DNA of 64,000 nt from Paragonimus westermani (Eukaryota; Platyhelminthes; Trematoda; Plagiorchiida; Troglotrematidae). The stretch covers positions 62,001 through 126,000 of the forward strand of contig QNGE01000778.1 of NCBI GenBank assembly GCA_008508345.1, read 5' to 3'. Positions 37,091 to 47,984 of this stretch are shown one piece after another. The notes beneath the pieces were generated by a model. It worked only from the letters and a program-made list of their open reading frames with translations. It was not told where the DNA came from and searched no databases. The position numbers were made by a program, and so were the translations under genes. The stretch's first letter is position 1; every line of letters begins with the position of its first letter.

Positions 37091-38846
37091 GTTACTCAAT
37101 GAAAACAACCTGTGTATTGAGGACAAGTGATCGCACGACACTACTCATACCGCTACCATTCAGTAGTGGGGCAAGAGCATGGATTTTGACGTTGAAATGG
37201 CCGCGGGAAAAATACAAGAAAGAACATTGGACTGCTGCATCTCATGAAACGGTTCTCGCTACATGAAGGAACTGAGCAATGGTGGCCTTGAAAACTGTGA
37301 CTTTCTGTGACCACTGTCGTACGCAGATGAGTGTTCGTTTGTGGTCCTGTTGAAACGTATAACTCATGGATTAGTTTTCCGAATAAGCAACTGTTGTGCA
37401 ATTCACGTTCTTGGCTCACAACAACTGGCTAATCTATATCCCATGAGTTATCTTTACGCATACACAAGAATGTAAAACAATCTTTACATGTACTTACATA
37501 CCGACTAAAATCGGTGGTTTGGACCAAGAGTTTTACATAAAAGCGATATGAAAATAACATTCTGTCCTCCTCATTGATAACTTGTGTGGCTTTTGTGACA
37601 ACTTGGTGAGTCTTCTATTCCTATTCACCGTTTTAAATGTCGTGAAAAAAATTAACATGATTCGGCAGCTTGCAGTGCCACGGAAAACCTTAACAGGAAA
37701 AAATCAAGGGAGGCAAGCAGACGAAGAATGCTAAGTAGTGACCAAAGGTGAAAGGTTAGATTAACAAAAGTAATTTGGGGAACGTAGTTACTTGTAAGCC
37801 ACATACGAATGACTATGACTTTTTACCAGCTTTATCCAACAAAGGTGCGTGTTTTGTTTCACGCTTTAGTCAATGGACATGGAATGTTCTGCCAGCTTGG
37901 ATCTCAGACCGTTGAAACCGCAACCCAGACCCTGCACTGATCATCAGACTAGTACTACCAGCTTAACTCAGTGCACACGTGCAGGGCACGACATGGCTAA
38001 CGATTGGGCTCAGCTCAGTCCTGACCACTGGTCGGTTATTGGAACACAGATACTAACAGCGGCACAATTCCAGCCACCTGAGTAATGCATAGTGGAGTTA
38101 TTACCCAATGATGCTGCTAGTTACCACAGAGTGGGAACGTAAATACTGAGACCCGTGACCGGCTCACAGTGGAATTATTGCATCACTGGGACTGCGCAGT
38201 AGTTCTACTCAACATGCATATCTCTGCTTAGTGTGTCATTCGTTGTTGTATGCCACATGAAACTGTCTTGTTTTCGAACAGTTTTTGGCCCCGTGCACAT
38301 CCATTTCACCTGCTCCTTCAGGTGACAGCTAGTAAACTTCGTCAGTCTATACCTTAACAAATTTCTGGCTGGCGTTAAAATTGATAGTTGTACCCACATC
38401 TCTTTGCTCTGACAACAATTTACTATCCTTTTTAGTAATTTGTTCTCAACCCAACCATTTCTCTTGATTTCTAAAATTCAAAGGCATTCGGTTAGGAGGC
38501 AGTGACGAAGCATTATGGATTATTACCTAGGCTGATAACAATTATTGGGTCATATCTCATCATCTATGGTTCATAATCGATATAAAATACTACAGCTTCA
38601 TCGGTACTGAGTGTATTATGATCTTCCTTGGTAATCCTGTATTGACAGTGATGATAATTATATACATTCAGCCACAACGGGAACTTATTGAAAGGACTTC
38701 ATCAGACTTACCAGTTCAACTCTACTTGCACGGAACGTCAAACAGCTTGATATTCATAAAAAGTTAGACGTGCGAACAGCTGTATTCTGTCATTCTCATC
38801 CGGCTTTTACAACTGGGTAGGGTACATGCGTTTTATGTGTGAAAAA
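37091..38846. other. Unassigned
   Basis: No supported gene. Part of it may be unrecognised ends of the flanking Penelope-like elements. Confidence 0.4.
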
Positions 38847-40620
38847 TTAGAGCAAGTTAAATGGGTCATTAAGATCATAGACATGGGGCGGATCACAGTC
38901 GACTAGAGGGGTACGGAGTGTTGGTGAATGTTTAACACTGTCACTCGTGCCGGCCGTGAGACATTCAGTCGTCGGTGTCAAGGGGGTCACGCTTGCTTGA
39001 GTTTTAAGTGGCTCCGGAGTAGTTGACCCAGGAAGATGTAGGGCTTGCACGAACAGTTTTTGGGCACACAGACAAGTGTTGTAGAGTCTGATGGCAATAG
39101 CCTCGGCAGTCGATAACAGTCGCAACCTGACATCTCTGGAGTGGGTTTGACGGGCCTTGTAGATAACTCGGACAGCCTCGTCCGGCTCAATTTGATGACC
39201 AGTGTCAAATAAGTGAGAACCGATTTTACTAAAAAGGGGCTTTATCGAACAGTTGCGAATTCATTTCGGAAGGTGTTCACGAATCGTTTCCGATAGCCGT
39301 CTTGTGGTTCTCCCAATGTAACCTGCTTGGCCAAAAAAGGTGATACGATAGACACAAAAGACGAGGAAAACCTTGACAAACTATCTTTGAAGTGTGGCAC
39401 CAGCACCGGGCAGGTATTGAGTGATAAGATGAATCGTGCTGCTGAATAGGCCTTCTCAACTGCGCTACAAACTTGGTGGATGATAATTTCACTGGTAACT
39501 TCACCTTTGTATGAAAGAGTGGTCAACACTCTCTAGTGTGGCCATGAATATATCTGAGAGCAACGGGCCTATTGGGGAGCTCGTTGCCACGCCATCACAT
39601 TGCCTATAGAGGTTTCCATTGAATTGAAATTGAACGTTTGAAGTGCAGAATAGTAATAGCTCTTTTAATTTAGCGATGGGAATGCTGACGTTGAGTTATC
39701 TGTTCCCAATGTAGGCGCACAGATAATCAATAGTTTCTTTTAACGGCACTTCTGTGAATAGCGAGGTCAAGTCTAAGAAAACCATTTTGTGGTTCTTAAT
39801 ATTCAGTGAATCAACCGCGTCAATGAAATCCGGAGTATATTTTAAACTGAATGGGGTCAGTAGTGATTTGACTGGTTCCAGTAGGTCCGCCAGCTACTGA
39901 GCTAAAGCACGATACGGAGAACTGTACATGACAAGAATCCATCTTAAGTGCACTCCATCTTCGTGAACTTTTGGGAGACCATAGAGACATTGAATGTTCT
40001 TTTTTTATAGTCTGATGCAGTCTGATGCGTCAATCAAATGTGATTGTTACACGTCGCGAATTAAGTTGGATAGTTTCTTCTCTTTGGCTGTTGTTCTATC
40101 CTTGTCATTTTTGGTCTTGGTAAACTTTGATTGTTCTTTCAACGTGATTGATTCTATCTAATAATACAATATCGGATCCGTTATCTGGTCTCGTCACTAG
40201 AACGTTCGTATTATTTTGTAACCCTTTTACGACGTCTAAGTGTAGACTGTAATTCGGTGTGATGCTATTCACGTATTTATAGCATGTATTCACGAGAGTA
40301 GGTTTGCAGCGTTCCGCGTTAAATTCTTAGGGTGGAACGAGTTCACCCAATTGTTAGTGCAGGCTTTCAAACTGCACTTCTAAGTATAGTCCGTCACATC
40401 TAAATTTCGGACAGCAAAATTTGGGGTCTAGCGGTAGCAATTCTAACATCGTTTGATTCAAAATGAGAGACGAATAATTGTGAGCGTATCGTTCTGGTTC
40501 GTTGGGAACCTGAGCTTGTGGTTTGACGGGGTTCAATTCAGTAATCAACTCAGTTCTCTTCTTCTACACTCGCTGTTGTACTCCCGACTGGAAATACTGC
40601 TCAAACACGTTTATCTCCTA
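38847..40620 (-). mobile_element. Penelope-like element, family B, decayed but nearly full coding length
   Basis: Read on the minus strand. The N-terminal PLE motif (LDPKFCCPKFRCDGLYLEVQ) is at about 40440-40360. The segment RPDNGSDIVLLDRINHVE follows near 40190, and RT palm pieces at about 39900-39540 (SLFTEVPL-like, then DGVAT-SPIGPLLSDIFMA-like) are in shifting frames. A GIY-YIG endonuclease follows at about 39365-39240 (CVYRITFFGQAGYIGRTTRRL, with IREH). The C-terminal tail (RLLSTAEAIAIRLYNTCLC) ends at a stop at 38847. Motif wording differs clearly from the two family A copies, so this is a second PLE lineage. Multiple stops and frameshifts make it inactive. No PLE terminal repeat was identified. 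Confidence 0.87.
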
Positions 40621-41153
40621 TTTTGGGATTGACTCAACAGTACCCAGACGTCGAGACTGATTACGGGTTAACTCATCCATCCTTGCTAGGCATGAGTCCC
40701 TTTAGTTCCTGGCATGAAGCTGAAGGGACTTGGCAGTGGACTGTACGTTACAATGACCTAGAAGATTCCAGAAAAAGTTCGGATTTTTATTGGCTGACTG
40801 TTATATTATGATTATAGACCCGTTTTCAACACGGCGTTGTGGCTCGAAACACAATTCCTTCTTTACAAAAGGACGCACATAATATTTTCTACGTCATGTG
40901 TTGCATAGTTTCTTGAAACCAGTTAAACACTGTGCATGATTAATCGATCGTTCTCTTCCTTGCACACATAGACACAACCATGAACATACGTATTTGGGCA
41001 CACACGTTCGACGACATGTATACTCAGTCACATGATGACAATCAAACTATGGTTGACGGCTTAGCACTAGTCTGCCAAGCACAACCCTCAAGTACCGTTT
41101 TACTGAGGCCAAGACAATGACATGTGAGCGTCTGTTACCATATCCCAGCAGTG

Positions 41154-41160
41154 TATATAA
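41154..41160 (+). promoter_or_regulatory. TATA box of the dynein light chain gene
   Basis: TATATAA lies 45 nt upstream of the chosen ATG (41205). A start site about 30 nt downstream would leave a very short 5' UTR and would exclude the upstream in-frame ATG at 41124. This supports the shorter protein. Confidence 0.5.
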
Positions 41161-41204
41161 ATTATCACCTATGCAAACAATGTTCAAACTACGGAAGAGC
41201 AAAA

Positions 41205-42192
41205 ATGACTCAGCAAACCAAAGCCACAGTTATTAAGGCTGAAATGTCCGAGGAAACACAGGAAGATGCGGTTCACACAGCTGCTGAAGCGTTGGATCGA
41301 TTCCAAGAAATAACAGAAATTCCGGAATTTATTAAGAAAGAGTTTGATAAAAAGTATGGTCCGTCCTGGCACTGCATAGTTGGAACAAACTTTTGTAGGT
41401 GAGTTTACTGAACACATCTTCAACTAAATTGTGTTGACTGGCTAATTTATTTTGCAAGCACACCAAGTATCGGTGCATGACATTCTCACCCCTGTTTTAA
41501 CAGATGAACACAATCCTCTTGAAATTACCAGTCGAGAATAGTCTCGAACAGAACACGACATTGTTATCTTATGAATGTTTCCTGAACAATATTCGTAGGC
41601 GGTGACACTCATTAACAGCTTAGTTTTTGTTTGGACTCATTCGGTAGACTTAGTCTTACTGATGAGTAGTCGGGGATTTGGTTAATTTTCAAGTTGACCA
41701 TCAAATTTGATAATTCGGTCGTGCCTAATGTGAGGTCAATGGCGCAGTGGTTAACACGGTTGCCTCATGATTGGAATGTCCGGAGTTCAACTCACCGGCC
41801 GTGGCAAGGATATGCACTACTGACGAGCTCTAATGAGAGCGAAACTCGAGTCTAGTGCTTCTTTTCGAAAGAGGCTGACTGGAAAGTCTATCTGAATGCG
41901 AAGGTTGCGATCAAATGTGAGTGATGGTCAACTTGAAAAAGACTTCGTCTTATCAATTTCTGAATCTGCGTTCTTTGATTTGCGAACAGAAAAACATATC
42001 CACTGAACGCGGTCGCACTTTTAACCAACTTTTCTCAGGTCAATACTCAGATTTTGTTTTGGTCATGTAATTCTCATGTTTCTATATTGCTCCACTTTAC
42101 CTTGCAGTTATTTCACTCATTTACAAGAATGTTTCGTCTACTTTTCTTTGAATGGAAGAGATTATTTGCTGTTCAAAACGCCCGCCACCTAA
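41205..42192 (+). CDS. Dynein light chain, LC8/DYNLL family (two exons)
   Basis: LC8-type light chains are small dimeric hub proteins of the dynein motor that bind short linear motifs of partners; flatworms have many, several in the tegument. Exon 1 is 41205-41398 (MTQQTKATVIKAEMSEETQ to IKKEFDKKYGPSWHCIVGTNFC). A perfect donor GTGAGT starts at 41399, and the acceptor CTTGCAG ends at 42107. Exon 2 is 42108-42192, with stop TAA 42190-42192. The intron is 709 nt and splits a Ser codon after its second base. The joined product is 92 residues, against 89 in typical LC8. The conserved core EFDKKYGPSWHCIVG is present. Differences from the family are Cys for the Gly of NFGS, Phe for Val of YVTH, and NGRDYLLFK for GQVAILLFK, so partner specificity may have changed. 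The open frame extends back to 41124, but the TATA box argues for 41205. Confidence 0.93.
41672..41708 (-). mobile_element. Antisense SINE tail fragment
   Basis: The minus strand reads a SINE 3' tail of the type seen at 43870-43905 (GGTCAACTTGAAAATTAACC followed by AAATCCCC). It sits head-to-head against the sense SINE, making an exact 17-nt inverted pair (41687-41703 with 41922-41938). Confidence 0.6.
41718..41940 (+). mobile_element. tRNA-derived SINE with hammerhead ribozyme (family 1), best copy
   Basis: The head has an A box (TGGCGCAGTGG, 41740-41750) and a degenerate B box (GGAGTTCAACTC, 41782-41793), the internal promoter of RNA polymerase III. Then comes a hammerhead ribozyme (41814-41858) and a tail ending in GGTCAACTTGAAAA. 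The order tRNA-like head, hammerhead, tail is that described for the Sm-alpha SINE of schistosomes. Relatives in this window lie at 13585 (-), 43658 (+), 44220 (-), 47293 (+), 61734 (+), 62005 (+), 63003 (-) and 63447 (+). No target duplication could be fixed. Confidence 0.82.
41814..41858 (+). ncRNA. Type I hammerhead ribozyme with intact catalytic core
   Basis: A self-cleaving RNA motif. Stem I pairs GCACTA (41814-41819) with TAGTGC (41853-41858). The core CTGACGA (41820-41826) matches CUGANGA. Stem II is GCTCT/AGAGC (41827-41831 with 41836-41840) closed by AATG. The second core string GAAA is at 41841-41844. Stem III is the minimal A-T, C-G pair around a TCGA loop, giving the GTC cleavage triplet at 41850-41852. 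Every base known to be required is present. The two-pair stem III is characteristic of animal SINE and retroelement hammerheads, which often work best as dimers. It lies in sense orientation in the dynein light chain intron. Activity is predicted, not shown. Confidence 0.85.
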
Positions 42193-42364
42193 AGGTTGGA
42201 AGCATGACAACAGACGGCTTTGGAATACAATTCGCCTTTGTTCTATGAAATGTTAGAATTATATATCGTTACGGCTTGACGCAACGTTAGTAGATGTATT
42301 CTGTGTATAATTGATACCTCTTATGTGGCATTCTGTCTTTTAATTACGCCAACAATTTGATACG

Positions 42365-42370
42365 AATAAA
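42365..42370 (+). terminator. Polyadenylation signal candidate AATAAA
   Basis: AATAAA 173 nt after the dynein light chain stop codon. A second candidate is at 42532-42537. Confidence 0.4.
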
Positions 42371-42531
42371 TGAATAATGAAACGTGTATTGTTTTGTTGA
42401 CAGTAAAACGCACTCCCATAATAGATACCCCTCCACACAAGGGATTGTTCAATGCTGTTATCATTCTAGCAGCAAGCCGTGTGAATTCTACGGAAATCAT
42501 CTGAAAATACACTTTATATCTACGCGTTTGA

Positions 42532-42537
42532 AATAAA
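42532..42537 (+). terminator. Second polyadenylation signal candidate AATAAA
   Basis: AATAAA 340 nt after the dynein light chain stop codon. Which signal is used cannot be told. Confidence 0.35.
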
Positions 42538-42539
42538 CA

Positions 42540-43588
42540 AACACTGTATGCGTTTAAACAATGTATTTTTTATGTACATTTTGTTAAATCTTATCAGCTA
42601 CACAGCATACTCCAAAGGTTCATGTAGTATTGTGAATAAAAATAGCGATATTGATAGCAACAATCATACACTAATGCATACTGGTCACAAAGACGATCCG
42701 GTAAAGCTGAAAGAGTTTTTCTTTATTCAAAAGGGTCGTTTTCACTTGCTACTGGTTATTTCCTGCATAATTCAGAGGAATTTTTGATTCCCCTTTGTGC
42801 AACACATTCAAAAACTTTGCTACGTACAGTTGAGATAAAAATGTCAATAGGTGTTGATCGATTGGTTTCGGTGATTTTTATTGATGTACCACTTGTTTGG
42901 GCGGAGCTGAAACTTTGTTGTATCCGGACCTGTTCATGAAACCAAGGTGATATTTGTTAGGTATCACAACCACCTCTCTGTCCTCCCTGCGTAAGTGGGC
43001 AGGCATTGAAAGGAAAGCCAACGGTTAATGCCTTTTAGCAGCAGCAGTGCTTTCAAATATGATGATGAATAACGGGCGACAGTTAAAAGTACGTTCATGT
43101 GTCTGACAGCTGTTTGGAGATGAGCTTCAAGAGAATGAAGACACCATCATCTTTGTAAACAGAAATGAACTCAGTTTTAGAAAGAGGTTTACTTGTTGAG
43201 TTTTTAAAAAAGAAATCACATCAAGCAAGACCGAATCATCATACGCGAACACTCAACAACATTCGCTTATGAGCAACACTGTGATTATCCGATCTCTTAA
43301 AGAGAAGGCACAACAAGTGTCCTGCTAACTCAAATAGATGATTTCACGACTGGAGCTTCTCTGGATGTTAAAACCACAGAAATACTTACACCTGTTGATT
43401 GAAAATGTGACTAGTGGCAAAGAGTGGGAGATTTGGCTCGTTTAAGTCGTACATTATCCACGACTAACCGCAGATATTGCATTTCCATAGAAATTCCAAT
43501 CAGTCGCCTTCGAAAAGAACAATCACAGTAGATTTTTGCTTTTGTTAAAGAGAAGTCCTGTATGTTGAATCATCGATTTAAATTAACT
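42540..43588. other. Non-coding; nothing recognised
   Basis: No supported gene between the dynein light chain 3' end and the inverted repeat. Confidence 0.5.
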
Positions 43589-43657
43589 TGATGTTTGTTT
43601 CTTCCCTGAAGGCAATCAGACAGCCTGAACATTATACACAAGTGGCTGATTTCATAT

Positions 43658-43898
43658 GATGATTCGGTGGTGCGTAGTGTGAGGTTAGTGGCAAAGTTAT
43701 GAACATGGTGGCTTCGTGAAAGTTTGGTCGGAGTTCTAGTCCAGACTGTAACAAGGATATGCACTACTCACGAGTTCTAATAGGAGCGACACTCGCATTT
43801 CACGACTTTTTGAAAGAGGCTGACTGGAAAGTCCACAGAAATGCGACAGCTGTGATCACTTGTGAGTGATGACCAAATTGAAATTAACCAAATCCCCT
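43658..43898 (+). mobile_element. Hammerhead-type SINE relic in the left palindrome arm
   Basis: Aligns with the intronic SINE throughout. The ribozyme core is broken: CTCACGA for CTGACGA (the essential G lost) and GACA for GAAA. The tail continues as AAATTAACCAAATCCCC. Confidence 0.8.
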
Positions 43899-44219
43899 AC
43901 CACCCTCACGAAATGCCAACGGTTAACCAAAAGCTAATCTGTGAAGATTGTCGGAACAGCAGTTAAAAACCATCGGTTCTGATTAACAATTACAGATACT
44001 TCCATGTTGAATTGTAAAAATATCCTTTTGCCGTTTATTCACCGGAAGCATATCTGAACGCGAATTTACCTAAACTTTCATAAATTTGTGTCGAACAAAT
44101 TCTATCACTGTCTACGTTATTTCATCAATTTGTTCGAGAAAAACCACGGCCACAAAATGTCACTATTGAGAACAACATTGCATTTCGATGGTTAACCGTT
44201 GGCATTTCGTGAGGGTGGT

Positions 44220-44460
44220 AGGGGATTTGGTTAATTTCAATTTGGTCATCACTCACAAGTGATCACAGCTGTCGCATTTCTGTGGACTTTCCAGTCAGCC
44301 TCTTTCAAAAAGTCGTGAAATGCGAGTGTCGCTCCTATTAGAACTCGTGAGTAGTGCATATCCTTGTTACAGTCTGGACTAGAACTCCGACCAAACTTTC
44401 ACGAAGCCACCATGTTCATAACTTTGCCACTAACCTCACACTACGCACCACCGAATCATC
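44220..44460 (-). mobile_element. Hammerhead-type SINE relic in the right palindrome arm
   Basis: Mirror image of 43658-43898 with the same inactivating changes in the ribozyme core. Confidence 0.8.
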
Positions 44461-44529
44461 ATATGAAAACAGCCACTTGTGTATAATGTTCAGGCTGTCT
44501 GATTGCCTTCAGGGAAGAAACAAACATCA

Positions 44530-45565
44530 GGTCATTTAAAATGTCAACCTTGCACTGTTTCCACCAGCTAGCAAAAATGAGTTCATTATAGCGATCAAGT
44601 ATGGATGAAAATCGGCGTATCGAACAGTATCAAGCACACAGGTTGCAGTATGTAGTCGACGACAATTATAGACGAGACCAAGACAGAGTTACATTCTGTG
44701 CGTGCAGCCATGTTACAACTCTCTTCATACTTTTTCCATGAGCGCAGAAAAAATGCAACGTGAAGATACAAGGGACCGACTTCCTGTTAATCAGCCAAAC
44801 ATACTTCAACAGCTGGAATCTTGCCGAAAGCGAAACGATAAATGAACCAAACAAACTCAACAACCCCATCAGCCGTCGGTTTCGTTAGCTGTCTTTAGAA
44901 TACCATGCTGCTTATCTTCATAGGCTAGTGGTTGCATAAAGCCGGCTGTAAAGGTTCATCCAACAAAGCCAAAGTACGTGTAATTCGTTTTTGCAGTCAA
45001 ATCCAGAGTTAGCTGGTTTAAAGGGAGTAACGCTCAGGTTCGGCTTAGTTCAATGTCAAAAGCACGCGTGAGAAGATGAGTTGGACAGAAGAGAGGTCAG
45101 CCTATCTGATGTTCGGTTAGAGATTGACAATTCGCTACAGTTCATACACGTTAACAGGTAGACCGCGAGTTCACCATCGGCTGAAAATCACATTACACAT
45201 TACCAAGAGAGGAACTATACAAAAGGGATCTGGCTGATTCCAAAAATCTATTTCGTCAATGTCATTTACTGATGATATAAGTAGGACTGCTAGTAATGCA
45301 TTCAAGAGCTTTACCACTGTGGCCGTCACATTAAGATTTCGTAAGCTACCTTGATGACAATGCCGAACAGGTATAAAAGTTAAGCTTGCATTTCGTTCCA
45401 ATCATCTGTGAAACCTAGAAGAGATAAATTTCAGGTCCTGGTTGACAAATGGCGTGAACTTTTACGGTTGTGTACGAACGACCGGTGGGGGTGGATTTTG
45501 TTAGCATTGAGGTGACCACGATTTTTCACCACGTAAAGTGATCAAAGTGGCCAGTCGTTATACTT
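44530..45565. other. Non-coding; nothing recognised
   Basis: No supported gene. A minus-strand open frame at 45171-45401 contains one hydrophobic stretch but no family signature. Confidence 0.4.
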
Positions 45566-45868
45566 CTACATAACCAAAATCAATAAAATGCCGGTGTCGA
45601 TAACTGAGGTATGATCACTTAGATTTCTGAAATACCGAAAATTCTCGAGATCCAAAGGCACTTCACAAATTGTATTAAAACAGTAACCCGTGGAAAATGT
45701 AATCACCAAGTTAGAAGAACCACTCACAGTGACATGAAGGTTCTGAGGACAAAGTGCAGTGGTTTGTTGAATAACCAGCAGCATGATTTGTGACCATGTT
45801 TCATAAGAAAACATTGCAATCGAATTTTGTGGATAACGATAACAGTACCACTTCACAGGCATCTGCAA
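45566..45868 (-). CDS. Candidate exon or chance frame, unrecognised
   Basis: A 100-codon minus-strand frame that starts right after an acceptor-like TTTTGCAG. The composition is protein-like (MFSYETWSQIMLLVIQQTTA, CPQNLHVTVSG, three Asn-X-Ser/Thr-like sites), as in an extracellular domain. I recognise no family, and no convincing donor or partner exon was found. Frames of this length are expected a few times by chance in a 64-kb window. Confidence 0.2.
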   Translation of the reverse strand: MQMPVKWYCYRYPQNSIAMFSYETWSQIMLLVIQQTTALCPQNLHVTVSGSSNLVITFSTGYCFNTICEVPLDLENFRYFRNLSDHTSVIDTGILLILVM

Positions 45869-45869
45869 A

Positions 45870-47292
45870 ACTTACAGAAGAACGTCTGAAACCTCGGCAA
45901 AACGTGCTACGACTGGAGCAGTTACGGTTCTACCACATCACTCTATGCCATGCTGTCGAGAGAGGCTAATACAAGCCTATGGACTTCATCGGCTGCGCAC
46001 CCTCCTGCATATCAATGATGTTGTGCGAATACTGAGATTTCTAATTTTCCGGTAAGACTTTATGGTTCAGTTAGCAAAACAAACGACTCCTCCCGCCAGT
46101 TCGAAATTCGTTGTAGTCCGGCTCCCTTAGTTTACAATCTCTTTCAAATTGCCACAACAATAATCAGTAATCGTAAAATTCGTCGTAAACCAATGGTGAT
46201 AACCTGTACAAATAGTCACACCTAAGGAACGATTCAAATAGACTGTTTTCAAGTTATTCGGTTAAAACTGATTTGTTTCAAACCTTGATCAAAATTTACT
46301 TCCTAGCCTGTAGAGATTCACTGACTGGTTGTTGACTGTCTTGAAAACATATTCTTCAACCTATTCTACACATAAACAGACGGTTGAAACTAGTTGGTTG
46401 TTCCGTTCGAATTGCGTAGCAGTGTGTAGTTTGTATAAAATCTTTCTGGCTTTATATTAGAAGCACGTGGGAGTGAATGAAACCACCAACATATAACAAC
46501 ATAAGTTTTCTCTTCCTGCTTTGAGGAAATAGACACAAGTGCAATTTCTAAGTGCATTACTTGAAAATCAATCAGTGGATACTCGTGACACCTCGTTTAC
46601 CACGAATTCCCACTTAAGTCTATCTCGTTAACCAGAAATGCCCGCGTAAATCAACTACAAATTTTCTCACATGTTCCGTTCTTTTTGCTATCGAGTTGTC
46701 AGCAAAGTGAGATGGTGACACAGCCAGTTAGTCGCAGTTACGCCTTTTAAGCAGTACTTCCTACTGAAGGCAATACGGTGTGAAAGGTCTTCTTCAGAGT
46801 GCGTAATAGAATCAGCTACCGCTGAGTGGGAATTGAGTGATACACAATGTTTTGTTTGATTAATGTCTAAACATTCAGAGGTCCACAGTTAATCCCAATT
46901 CACTATCAGTTCACATGAGACCTCATTGTCTGCCAGCATAACGAGTGAACAGAGTTCGTAAATCTTCAAATTTGTCGAGGATGTGACGATCAGACAACTT
47001 AAATCAGCGCTATATTCGCATCCAGTCGCTTGGGTTTTACAAACAAGCTTTGAAGTTGTCATTTATGCTGCATTTAACGAAATTCACTTTCTGATGGAAC
47101 TTTCTACTTCACCGACCGTAAACTACTACTTATGAGCAACCAAAATTTTCTCTAGTGAAAAGGGACTTGTATGATTTCTGCTTAGGACGATACCTTAATC
47201 ATGCTGTTATTTACTAAAGTTTGTTTGCTGCCACGGTGAACGGAAATTTTGCATACTTCACACAAGCTAATGGGGCTGAGTGTTAACACATG
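45870..47292. other. Non-coding; nothing recognised
   Basis: No supported gene or element. Confidence 0.5.
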
Positions 47293-47497
47293 AAAATTTG
47301 GTAATGCCTAGTGTGAAGACAGTGGTGCAGAAATTCTCATAAAAGCGCGGCTGGGGTTCAACTCCCGTCTGTGGCAAGAATATGCACCAACAAAGCGAGT
47401 GAATCCAAATGTAGTTCACCTTTCAAAAAGAGCTTCCTGAATGATTTATGAGGCTAACGCTGTGACATGTGTGCGGTGTTCAAGTCACATGAAACAG
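47293..47497 (+). mobile_element. Hammerhead-type SINE relic
   Basis: Head GTAATGCCTAGTGTG with an A-box remnant and a good B-box region (GGGGTTCAACTCC), then a SINE tail. The ribozyme segment is eroded (no CTGANGA and no GAAA in place). Confidence 0.65.
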
Positions 47498-47984
47498 CAA
47501 ATCGGAAGTATTAAAACACTTTATTCAAGGACAGACAGACATAGTCAGTGATCATTATTCCGCTCCAGATAAATAGCCGGAAAACTTATTCAGATTAGAG
47601 TTGAACTACCACACAATATTGCTGCCGAAGAAGTAACATCAGTTTCAACAAACATTTTGGTCACTACCCAAATAAGGTGAGTACATCTAATCCGGAGGAT
47701 TAGATGGATTATTTGTATGAATTCAAAAAAATCAACATTGGCTTGCAGCAGTTTGTCATATATTGGCAGTCATGTAATGGATAATTATACAATTCTTCTG
47801 CGGGAACTATAAGTGGTCGCTTTTGCCTAGAAGGCAGAGTTATCGACCGTACGTAGTGGCATACCCATATAGTGGGAGTACTAGACTCGATTCACGCTCA
47901 ACCTTGTCACTTTTGCTCCCTCGTGCGAATCACCAAGGTGATCGATGCAAAATTGTCAAAATCATCACCCCACAATTAGTATAA

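Larger units (their letters stand above)
41399..42107 (+). other. Intron of the dynein light chain gene, hosting a SINE
   Basis: GT-AG intron with donor GTGAGT and a pyrimidine-rich acceptor. It contains an antisense SINE-tail fragment (41672-41708), a sense-oriented SINE (41718-41940) and an intact-looking hammerhead ribozyme within that SINE. Confidence 0.9.
43589..44529. repeat. Near-perfect inverted repeat, 340-bp arms, 261-bp spacer
   Basis: Left arm 43589-43928 and right arm 44190-44529 are reverse complements without any indel: coordinate sums are constant at 88118 at both ends. I find one mismatch (GATTTC against GTTTTC near 43649). Each arm contains the same decayed SINE copy plus non-SINE flanks on both sides, and both share the same SINE mutations. 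One locus was therefore duplicated in inverted orientation; these are not two insertions. A transcript would form a very stable hairpin. Confidence 0.93.

Noticed and set aside
43570..44539. Two 'homologous proteins' at 43570-43764 (-) and 44354-44539 (+)
   Set aside because: They are the same non-coding SINE sequence seen twice because of the inverted repeat.
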